From a virus, in the IMG/VR virus record IMGVR_UViG_3300012920_000136, positions 1 to 33,036 of that record: DNA of 33,036 nt; one strand, written 5' to 3'. This document shows positions 16,336-23,290 of this stretch, one piece after another. How positions within the stretch are numbered: the stretch's first letter is position 1; each line of letters starts with the position of its first letter. The position numbers and the translations under genes are program-made. The notes under the pieces are model-generated. The model saw nothing but the letters and a program-made list of their open reading frames with translations. It was not told where the DNA came from and did no database searches.

Positions 16336-17051
16336 AGCATGTAGTATGCTTACGATGGGGTGATGCATATTCTGATGAATATGTTGATAACCTCAAAGAG
16401 CAGCTAGATGAACATCTAACTGTTGATTTTCAATTTCATTCCTTCACCGAAGAAGATCTACCAGAAAGTAACTGGGCCGAACTGTCTGAGTTTTATCAAG
16501 CTATTAGAGACCCTCGTCACTATACGTTTGATGATATGAGAGACTCAGGTGGTCTTTCTCACTTTCGTAAATTACAATTGTTTGGTAATTGTGACTTAGA
16601 AGGTGATATTGTTTATATGGATCTAGATGTAAAGATTCAAAAAAATATTGATTGGCTATTTGATCTTGACTCTGCAAAGCCATGGCTAATAAAAAACTAT
16701 TGGTTTGCTGGTGAAAGATTTAGAAAGAACTTTGCAGTCCACCGTTCTCCAATGATTAACAGTAGCGTAGTAAAATGGACTGGCGATCAAATGAAACCTA
16801 TTAATACATTTATTGATACAAATATTGATAAAGTAATGTTTACATATAATGCTATAGATAACTTCATCCAAGATCAATTCTGTGGCTTTCATAATGGTAA
16901 ACCCCATATGTTTAACTACTATGACAAGGGTCGTATAGTAAATTTCTCAGAAGTTAATGAAACAGAGCTTGAAGAATCTGATATTATTACATATCCTGGC
17001 CTGCCAGTTTGGGTTAAAGAAGAGCATGTGTTAGGAGTAGAGAATGTTTGA
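16332..17051 (+). CDS. GT-A-type glycosyltransferase-like protein (first copy)
   Basis: 239-residue protein with a nucleotide-sugar transferase look. It begins MKHVVCLRWGDAYSDEYV (first beta strand of a Rossmann-like fold) and has HFRKLQLFG followed by GDIVYMDLDVKI, where Asp97-Leu-Asp99 is the probable DxD metal/nucleotide-sugar motif. The later WLIKNYWFAGERF and SSVVKWTG segments resemble acceptor-side regions of phage members of this group. No membrane segment is seen. Its ATG overlaps the carbamoyltransferase stop in an ATGA arrangement. A distant paralogue is the last gene of the island. Donor and acceptor are unknown. Confidence 0.8.
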   Translation: MKHVVCLRWGDAYSDEYVDNLKEQLDEHLTVDFQFHSFTEEDLPESNWAELSEFYQAIRDPRHYTFDDMRDSGGLSHFRKLQLFGNCDLEGDIVYMDLDVKIQKNIDWLFDLDSAKPWLIKNYWFAGERFRKNFAVHRSPMINSSVVKWTGDQMKPINTFIDTNIDKVMFTYNAIDNFIQDQFCGFHNGKPHMFNYYDKGRIVNFSEVNETELEESDIITYPGLPVWVKEEHVLGVENV

Positions 17052-17691
17052 GTATACACCTGAAGTAGCTAAAGATTGGACATCAGCATTCAATAGAATT
17101 CAGAATGATATGCCATGGCGAACAAAGGACTGGTTGACTAGTATAGGTCCAGATCAACTTCGTTCTAAAAAATGGATTACAGATACATTATCTTCACTTC
17201 AAGAAGAAGGAAGAATAGAAGCACCTGGTGAGCATGATTGGGTATGTCAAATAGCAGCATGGAATAATCCATTTCTTTCTCAGATGCTAATTGATTATGG
17301 TTACGAAAATATTGTATGTATGGATATGGACCCTGATGCAAAATTAATTCATAATGCAGCTAATAAACGTCTTCGTTCAATGCATTCTATTGAGTATAAG
17401 ACTCGTGATGTAGTATTTGAAAAGCCCGATTGGTCTCAATTTAATCTTATCATAAACACATCTTGTGAACATATGTTTCCAATGAAAGAAGTATTTAAAA
17501 ATAGAACTATACTTCCAGGTACTACATTTGTTTTCCAATGTTCTAATCTTTTTAGCGAGAAGGGTCACATAATGTGTGTTGATTATGTTGAACAATTAAT
17601 TGATATTACAGGCCTGACAGACATATACTATGCAAACGAACTTCTATTGAGTAAGCAAAAACGTTTCATGGTAGTTGGAACATATGAGTGA
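17044..17691 (+). CDS. Methyltransferase-like (SAM-dependent, class I fold) protein
   Basis: 215-residue protein with a probable class I methyltransferase core. The block VCQIAAWNNPFLSQML (67-82) takes the place of the usual glycine-rich SAM loop, YENIVCMDMDPDA (87-99) gives the acidic residue after strand 2, and NLIINTSCEHM (134-144) matches the post-strand-4 motif seen in phage members. The glycine-rich loop itself is degenerate (AAWNNP), so SAM binding should be confirmed. A roughly 60-residue helical N-terminal extension precedes the core. It overlaps both neighbours by 8 nt. Substrate unknown; a sugar or small molecule fits the context. Confidence 0.68.
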   Translation: MFEYTPEVAKDWTSAFNRIQNDMPWRTKDWLTSIGPDQLRSKKWITDTLSSLQEEGRIEAPGEHDWVCQIAAWNNPFLSQMLIDYGYENIVCMDMDPDAKLIHNAANKRLRSMHSIEYKTRDVVFEKPDWSQFNLIINTSCEHMFPMKEVFKNRTILPGTTFVFQCSNLFSEKGHIMCVDYVEQLIDITGLTDIYYANELLLSKQKRFMVVGTYE

Positions 17692-18367
17692 ATATGTTGA
17701 ACAAGCAAATAAAATTGCAGAAGAGTTTCCTGGCTTTTATCTTAAACTAAAATTGCAATTACCAAAGGAGTCTATCCATGAAGTCCAAAATGTATTCGAT
17801 GAAAATTTCTTTGTTAAACATCGTGGACGAAATCATCTGGGTTGGATGTCTGCCACTATTCATGGTCTTGATGGCGATTGGTATAAGACGATGTCTGGCA
17901 AGCAATACGGTTACACTGGAGACTCTGATCCATCAATCAATTGGACTTGGACCGAGGTCGCAGAATACTGTCCAGAAACAGTCAGATGGCTAAAGGAAGA
18001 GTTTCCTTCTAAAACATTTAGACGCGTTCGTTTTATGTTACTTGAGCCAGGTGGTTATATCCTAGATCATAGTGACTACAATCCTAGAAATGGACCTCCT
18101 TCAAAAGGTCCTATAATGAATGCATTCAACTGTTGCTTGACGCAGCCAGATGAATGTGCTTTGGTAAATACGAAGTCAGAAATTAGTGTACCTTTTAAAC
18201 CTTTAGAGGTATACTGTTTTAATAATAATGTAAATCATCATGCTTATAACAATAGCGATGAGAATCGCTTTCATTTGATTGTTCATAACCATGAATATCG
18301 TGATGACTTTTATAAGTTATTTGTAGAGAGTTTTGAGCAAAATTATGACGGGCATATTTACCAATGA
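17684..18367 (+). CDS. Aspartyl/asparaginyl beta-hydroxylase-like 2-oxoglutarate/Fe(II) enzyme
   Basis: 227-residue double-stranded beta-helix dioxygenase predicted to hydroxylate a substrate with Fe(II), O2 and 2-oxoglutarate. RFMLLEPGGYILDHSDYN contains the iron-binding His129-x-Asp131. The distal iron ligand lies in NNVNHHAYNNS (His185 or His186), and Arg195 in SDENRFHLIVH is the likely 2-oxoglutarate ligand. This spacing matches the Asp/Asn hydroxylase family, which also includes free-amino-acid and proline hydroxylases. The ATG at 17684 is chosen over an upstream TTG; it overlaps the methyltransferase-like gene by 8 nt. The substrate is unknown. Confidence 0.82.
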   Translation: MSEYVEQANKIAEEFPGFYLKLKLQLPKESIHEVQNVFDENFFVKHRGRNHLGWMSATIHGLDGDWYKTMSGKQYGYTGDSDPSINWTWTEVAEYCPETVRWLKEEFPSKTFRRVRFMLLEPGGYILDHSDYNPRNGPPSKGPIMNAFNCCLTQPDECALVNTKSEISVPFKPLEVYCFNNNVNHHAYNNSDENRFHLIVHNHEYRDDFYKLFVESFEQNYDGHIYQ

Positions 18368-19790
18368 GGATTATGCAATTGGTGGTTCTCCTAAGATTGA
18401 ACCTAACACAGTTGCATTAGGGTTCATTAACCAATCACATATAGATAACATAGATGACTTACTCTGTAAGCATTCTGTGCAATCACATACTGAAAATACA
18501 ATTTTCAATTTACATAATCGCAGGATTGATTATATTGGTTTTTATGATCAGCCAGATGATGTAATAGAAGCTGCATATAAGGTTGGATATAAAGTAGTAA
18601 TTGTATGTGACATAGGCACCTTTATAAACAGTCAACCTTTGATAAGTATGTTGAAATCTATCAACGAAGGTTATTCGTTGATTGGACATATATTAGATAA
18701 AAGGCACAAGTACTATCAATTACATAATCAATGCTTTGTACTTGATCTTGAGTCTTGGGAAGAGGTTGGTCGTCCTAGATGGGATGATAGAGAGGATGGA
18801 CCTTTACAGAGAATTATACGTAGTGGTGATAACTTTCACGATGACTATACACCTACAGAGTTAGTAAAAGGTCAAGGAACTGTTGATGTTGGCAATCCTG
18901 ACAATGGATCAAAAATAATTTCTCAACTAGTAAAAAATAATTTTAAGATTCGTCCATTCAACGAAGAAGAACGAAATGGAAAATATTTCCTTTATCACAA
19001 TGATGAATGGAAAGCAAATTTACGGATTAATGATTATCATGAGAAGAACTTTTATCCAACATATGCTTACTTCTATGCTGTAGAAACAGAGAAGACACCA
19101 AAGTTTAAAATTGATGATACGATTACATCTTATGTTGGTATTTGTGCATCACTTCATCCATTTAAGATGATTCGTCATTTTGAGCTTGACAATCTAAGAC
19201 AAATGGTATTATATGATATTAGTACTGCAGCTGTAATGTTTTATCAAGGGTTAGAAGCATGGGACGGAGAAGATTATCTTACAGTTGTAAAAAACTCTCA
19301 TGCTGTTATTGGCACTAGAACAGATGAAGATATAGAAAAGTATTTTGAGCAGACAAAGAGTTTTTGTCAGCCTTGGGAATTTGTAATGGACATCTTTCAT
19401 GATACCCAAAAGATGTATGAGATGGGTAATCTAATGACAGATAAGATACAACGTCAGATTATGCATAAGCATAATAAAACAGATAATGTATTATTCCATG
19501 TAAGCAATATCTTTAACTATGAAATTACTAATCATGATGTGTCTATCTACTACAGATATTTTGCTTGGTTAAACCTTTTATTTTATGCAAAAAAATATAC
19601 TAATCGTACACACTTTATTGGTAGTAATATTTTTGGTAAGTCCCATGTAAATACAGATGACTTAAATCTTCAACAATGTCTTGATTATGTAGATCAAATT
19701 ACATTTACACCATGGCAGGAAGCTCAGAAAGAAAAGTTTAAGGAAAGTATTGTTCTCAGATATGAGAAGAATATGAATGTATCAATATGA
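18345..19790 (+). CDS. Large two-part protein of unknown function, possibly transferase
   Basis: 481-residue protein, not recognised. The first half has a Rossmann-like beginning: VGYKVVIVCDIGTFIN (80-95), then GYSLIGHILDKR and QCFVLDLESWEEVGRP, a pattern that recalls nucleotide-sugar transferases. The second half (from about 260) has SYVGICASLHPFKMIRHFE and MVLYDISTAAVMFYQGLEAW (287-306); the acidic end of that strand looks like a SAM-binding fold. A glycosyltransferase-methyltransferase fusion is therefore conceivable but not demonstrated. The ATG at 18345 is preferred to an upstream TTG; it overlaps the hydroxylase by 23 nt. The 3' end overlaps the 33-residue gene in an ATGA arrangement. 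Confidence 0.72.
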   Translation: MTGIFTNEDYAIGGSPKIEPNTVALGFINQSHIDNIDDLLCKHSVQSHTENTIFNLHNRRIDYIGFYDQPDDVIEAAYKVGYKVVIVCDIGTFINSQPLISMLKSINEGYSLIGHILDKRHKYYQLHNQCFVLDLESWEEVGRPRWDDREDGPLQRIIRSGDNFHDDYTPTELVKGQGTVDVGNPDNGSKIISQLVKNNFKIRPFNEEERNGKYFLYHNDEWKANLRINDYHEKNFYPTYAYFYAVETEKTPKFKIDDTITSYVGICASLHPFKMIRHFELDNLRQMVLYDISTAAVMFYQGLEAWDGEDYLTVVKNSHAVIGTRTDEDIEKYFEQTKSFCQPWEFVMDIFHDTQKMYEMGNLMTDKIQRQIMHKHNKTDNVLFHVSNIFNYEITNHDVSIYYRYFAWLNLLFYAKKYTNRTHFIGSNIFGKSHVNTDDLNLQQCLDYVDQITFTPWQEAQKEKFKESIVLRYEKNMNVSI

Positions 19791-19888
19791 TAAAAAGATT
19801 CTTTAATAAACTACGATTAAAATGGAACTTGTACAAACTGAAGCGTAGCAAGAAAAAGTATAACGATAAATTTACATATCATGGTTAA
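19787..19888 (+). CDS. 33-residue basic micro-protein
   Basis: Short frame encoding 33 residues with nine Lys and three Arg but one Asp, beginning MIKRFFNKLRLKWNLYKLKR. Its ATG overlaps the stop of the 481-residue gene (ATGA), and its own stop lies 8 nt inside the next gene, so it completes the chain of overlaps along the operon. It bridges what would otherwise be a 90-nt gap between two genes. It could be a real small protein with an amphipathic, nucleic-acid- or membrane-binding helix, or a coupling frame that carries ribosomes to the SGNH-like gene. No homologue is recalled. Confidence 0.55.
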   Translation: MIKRFFNKLRLKWNLYKLKRSKKKYNDKFTYHG

Positions 19889-20750
19889 ACATATACTAGC
19901 AAATGGTTGTAGCTATACGTCAGGAGGATTAAATGATACAGCTGATCGTCTAGATGTAGCCTGGCCACAAATCTTAGCTAATAAGTTAGATTGTAAGGTT
20001 ACAAATTTAGCCACATCCGGTGCTGGCAATACTCGTATATATGATTTAACAATAAAAGAAATATCAGATAATCCTGACAAATACGATCTAGTTGTAATCA
20101 TGTGGTCAGTGGCTACAAGAATAGACATTCCAGCACTTACTATAGATACTACTAATGGCAAAGGAAATGGTTATATTAGTTGCTGTCCATTTAGAGTAGG
20201 ATTTGAAGGCGAGAACTTTAGCTTTGAAACTAATAAATTAGAATATATGGATTCCATAAAAGAGCCTGATAATTGGCAATATCAAATGCATTCATTTGCT
20301 GAGTTTGTTGCCTACATGAATCTTATAATGGATAGAGATTTTCGATACATAGGTAAAGAAAAACGTACAACTATTGTTAATAAATTCCTTACTACTGAAT
20401 GGACCAAAATACTTGGATTACAAAGTTTTTTAGAAACACAAGGAATTAAATATATCTTTGCTCAAGGAACACCTATGATAACATCTAATGTTTTAATTAA
20501 CTTGGGCTATTTAGAAGCACAAGAACTTATAGGTGAGTTTATAATAAGTAATCCATTAATTGATTTGATTGATACAGATAAATGGGTTAACTGGTATCCT
20601 TGTATATCTTTAGGTGGATACGACTATACCCAAAAACTTGTAGATTTAAATCTTTATCATTCTGGAACTGATAATCATCCAAACGAAGAAGGTAACATAA
20701 TGATAGCAGAAGATTTCGAAAACAAATATAAGAAGCTATATGGATCTTGA
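19881..20750 (+). CDS. SGNH/GDSL-like hydrolase
   Basis: 289-residue protein with an SGNH-hydrolase plan. Block I is ILANGCSYTSGG with candidate nucleophile Ser11, a member of the G-x-S-x-T-x-G type. A middle strand holds KYDLVVIMWSVATRID. The last block is GTDNHPNEEGN with Asp264 and His266 as the likely triad partners. These enzymes remove or transfer acyl groups on sugars and lipids. The G and N residues of blocks II and III are not obvious (SGAGNTR at about 46-52 may supply them). It lies in the accessory operon, overlapping the micro-gene by 8 nt and the radical SAM gene by 11 nt. An esterase acting on an O-acylated glycan would fit the neighbours. Confidence 0.75.
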   Translation: MVKHILANGCSYTSGGLNDTADRLDVAWPQILANKLDCKVTNLATSGAGNTRIYDLTIKEISDNPDKYDLVVIMWSVATRIDIPALTIDTTNGKGNGYISCCPFRVGFEGENFSFETNKLEYMDSIKEPDNWQYQMHSFAEFVAYMNLIMDRDFRYIGKEKRTTIVNKFLTTEWTKILGLQSFLETQGIKYIFAQGTPMITSNVLINLGYLEAQELIGEFIISNPLIDLIDTDKWVNWYPCISLGGYDYTQKLVDLNLYHSGTDNHPNEEGNIMIAEDFENKYKKLYGS

Positions 20751-22044
20751 AGACGAAACAAAAGTAAAGTGGTTTTGTCCTGAACCATTTGCAGCCATCA
20801 CTACAGACACAACAGGCTTGTATAAACCTTGTTGCGCAACTGTTGGTCTTGATGGTTATTCATGCTCTGTGTCTACACATACCCCTGTAGAAGCTATGAA
20901 TAGTCCAGCAGCTAAGAAATTACGTAAGGCATTTATCGATGATGATAAAGAAATATTAGAGCAAACCTGTAAGACGTGTATGACACAAGAGGAAAATGGT
21001 ATTCGTTCTCATAGACAGTATTATAATGATAGATATACAAAATCAAATAAAGATGAACCACCAGAATTCTCTACTCATGTGTATGACCTTGTCGAGCTTG
21101 TTGAAAATGTTCGCAAAGATCCCGAAGCAGATATAGATCCAAAATATTTTCATACAATGGAACATACAGCAGGCGGAGGAAACTATTGTAATCTAAAGTG
21201 TGCTATGTGCACTGCAAGTTCAAGCAGTTCGTTTGCCAAAGAGTCATTTGAGCTAGATGAGTTGTATGCAAAAGTACATAAGCATAGATTTGGAAGACAT
21301 AAGTATGTTCCTCAAGTAGCAAATAGAACTGATAAAGAAATAAAAGAGCGTGTTTTACCAAATCTGAAAGAAATAAAATTGACGGGTGGAGAGCCACTAG
21401 CTATTCCTTACAATTACGATTTACTTAAACATTCTGTATATAGTGGATATTCAGAGAATCAGACTCTAAGAATTATTACTAATGGTACAATGACACCTAA
21501 GCATCATGGTATAGATATCTTTGATATTATTCCAAGATTTAATAAAGTAATCATAAATGTTTCAATTGAAGCATGGGGTGTAAGAAATAACTACATTAGA
21601 TATCCTAGTGAATGGAATACAGTATTAAAAAATGCTATAAGTTTATCTAGATTTGAAAACTGTGATGTCACATTTGTTTCTACTATAAATGCATTGAACA
21701 TTGGATACTTAAATGAAATTATACAATACAATCCTGACTCATTGTTAAAACCAGTCGCTGTATCTTATGTTGTAGATGGCCATCCAACAGGAATGAATAT
21801 CTCAGCTATACCTGATGATATCAAAGAACAGTACATTGATAAAATTTACAGCCTACCTATAGAAGTATCTAAAATGTTGCAACCGCACGTAGAAATGCTA
21901 GAGTCAAAAACACATAATCAAGTAGAGCAAAATATACTGTTGACTAGAATGGCAGGACGTGATAGATTAAGAGGAACCAATCTACTAGAGCTTTGGCCAG
22001 AATGGACCCCATATTATGAAGATTTTTTGCGTACGGATCGGTGA
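20740..22044 (+). CDS. Radical SAM enzyme with N-terminal cysteine-rich (twitch/SPASM-like) region
   Basis: 434-residue radical SAM protein. The iron-sulfur motif CNLKCAMC (Cys150, Cys154, Cys157; CX3CX2C) binds the cluster that cleaves SAM, and KLTGGEPL (213-220) is the typical SAM-contact motif. The first 80 residues carry an additional cysteine set: WFCPEP (Cys13), KPCCATV (Cys31-32) and CKTCMTQ (Cys77, Cys80). Its spacing resembles a twitch/SPASM auxiliary-cluster domain, but placed before, not after, the barrel. Similar proteins occur in marine T4-like phages. The reaction is unknown; relatives modify peptides or sugars. It is the ninth gene of the island and overlaps the SGNH-like gene by 11 nt and the second glycosyltransferase by 29 nt. 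Confidence 0.88.
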   Translation: MDLEDETKVKWFCPEPFAAITTDTTGLYKPCCATVGLDGYSCSVSTHTPVEAMNSPAAKKLRKAFIDDDKEILEQTCKTCMTQEENGIRSHRQYYNDRYTKSNKDEPPEFSTHVYDLVELVENVRKDPEADIDPKYFHTMEHTAGGGNYCNLKCAMCTASSSSSFAKESFELDELYAKVHKHRFGRHKYVPQVANRTDKEIKERVLPNLKEIKLTGGEPLAIPYNYDLLKHSVYSGYSENQTLRIITNGTMTPKHHGIDIFDIIPRFNKVIINVSIEAWGVRNNYIRYPSEWNTVLKNAISLSRFENCDVTFVSTINALNIGYLNEIIQYNPDSLLKPVAVSYVVDGHPTGMNISAIPDDIKEQYIDKIYSLPIEVSKMLQPHVEMLESKTHNQVEQNILLTRMAGRDRLRGTNLLELWPEWTPYYEDFLRTDR

Positions 22045-22723
22045 CAAATACGGACCTCAGTATGAGAAATACTTAGAGGAAAAGTTACCTGAATACGACT
22101 TTCATTGGATTCGCAAACCATTTGATAAACGTATAGCGTTGCAATGGAATAAAATGGCAATCATGAATATGGATATTGATGAGCCAGTTTGTGTAATGGA
22201 CATTGATGTTCTTCTTATCAATGACTACCGTCAAGTATTTGAGTATCCTATTAAACGTGGTCAGTTTCTAGCAATGCCTGGCTGGTGGCGTGATAATGAC
22301 TATCATGAGTTTAAGATTAACGGTGGCTTCCAGAAGTATTATCCTACAGATATGAAGTATGTATATGAAAAGTTTATGCAAGATCCATTATATTGGCAAC
22401 GCTACTATATTGAAGAAGGATATACTACAGGACCAGTAAACGGCGAGCAGTATTTTGTAGAGAGTAGTGCTAGAGAGAATCTACAAGTTGACACATTACC
22501 AGAAGCATGGTTCTGTCGTATGCTTAGCGATAAGACGTATGATGAAGAACCATACTACTACACAGATTGGCTAGCAAAGAAGAACCAGAAGTATTGCGAC
22601 TTAACTGGTAATGACTTTATGTTCTTGGATGGGGAGTTCCATGAGGATATAAAGTTTGCGCACTTTACACACAGTCTAAATAAACCACACGAATGGAAGT
22701 ATTACTCAGAATTTTCTTCTTGA
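22016..22723 (+). CDS. GT-A-type glycosyltransferase-like protein (second copy)
   Basis: 235-residue protein with the same plan as the glycosyltransferase-like gene at 16332. It begins MKIFCVRIGDKYGPQYEKYL, then ALQWNKMAIMNM, followed by EPVCVMDIDVLLIND, where Asp62-Ile-Asp64 is the probable DxD motif. INGGFQKYYPTDM and the Trp/Tyr-rich segments before the C-terminus are further shared-looking features. No strong ribosome site precedes the ATG, but the start lies 29 nt inside the radical SAM gene, so translational coupling is likely. The last 22 nt overlap the end of the convergent minus-strand gene. Confidence 0.8.
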   Translation: MKIFCVRIGDKYGPQYEKYLEEKLPEYDFHWIRKPFDKRIALQWNKMAIMNMDIDEPVCVMDIDVLLINDYRQVFEYPIKRGQFLAMPGWWRDNDYHEFKINGGFQKYYPTDMKYVYEKFMQDPLYWQRYYIEEGYTTGPVNGEQYFVESSARENLQVDTLPEAWFCRMLSDKTYDEEPYYYTDWLAKKNQKYCDLTGNDFMFLDGEFHEDIKFAHFTHSLNKPHEWKYYSEFSS

Positions 22724-23277
22724 GTTTCTTCTGCAAGAAGCATAGGTGCAGCTGCTGCAAGAATTTCTAATGCTGATTGTGCCTTACGGATCTTAGACTT
22801 AGCTACTTTATCCTGACTTCCACGAACTTTTTCTTGCTCAAATATTTGAATTTTCATAGCAAATAAATCTTCTTTAGACATCTGCTTATTAAGTACTTCC
22901 ATAATGTCTTGGTCTTTGTAAACTGTCTTTACACGACCACCAGAGCTATCCTTGTTCTTAGTAATCCAATTAGTTTTATTCTCTAATTTTTGTCTAAGAT
23001 CATTGATTTCTTCTTGAAGCAAATTGTAGTTTTGTATCTTCTCATCCCACTCTAATTGTTGCTTACGATTACTCTCATGGTCTTTCTGCATATCTTCTAA
23101 AGATTTCCACTTGAGCAACTGTAAGTAATCTTCATCACTCGGGTCTTCGGTACGTACAATAAAGCCTATATAATTTCCAGGAGAATCTTCTTGTTCTACT
23201 GTAACTTCAATTGTTGTCATGTCATCATCAATAAAACGTATAGAGTATGGAGACATACTCTCATTCAAAACAGTCAT
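22702..23277 (-). CDS. Coiled-coil protein of unknown function, end of the fibre cluster
   Basis: 191-residue protein, not recognised. A short beta-rich N-terminus (residues 10-45, with IRFIDDDMTTIEVTVEQ) is followed by a charged helical region (about 55-105) that should form a coiled coil, a basic loop, more helix, and an Ala/Leu-rich segment (ALEILAAAAPMLLAEE, 169-184) before an acidic C-terminus. It follows two fibre-like structural genes, so a tail-fibre assembly chaperone or an attachment protein is a possible role. Its 3' end overlaps the last 22 nt of the plus-strand island. Confidence 0.75.
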   Translation of the reverse strand: MTVLNESMSPYSIRFIDDDMTTIEVTVEQEDSPGNYIGFIVRTEDPSDEDYLQLLKWKSLEDMQKDHESNRKQQLEWDEKIQNYNLLQEEINDLRQKLENKTNWITKNKDSSGGRVKTVYKDQDIMEVLNKQMSKEDLFAMKIQIFEQEKVRGSQDKVAKSKIRKAQSALEILAAAAPMLLAEETQEENSE

Positions 23278-23290
23278 TATAAAATCCTCA

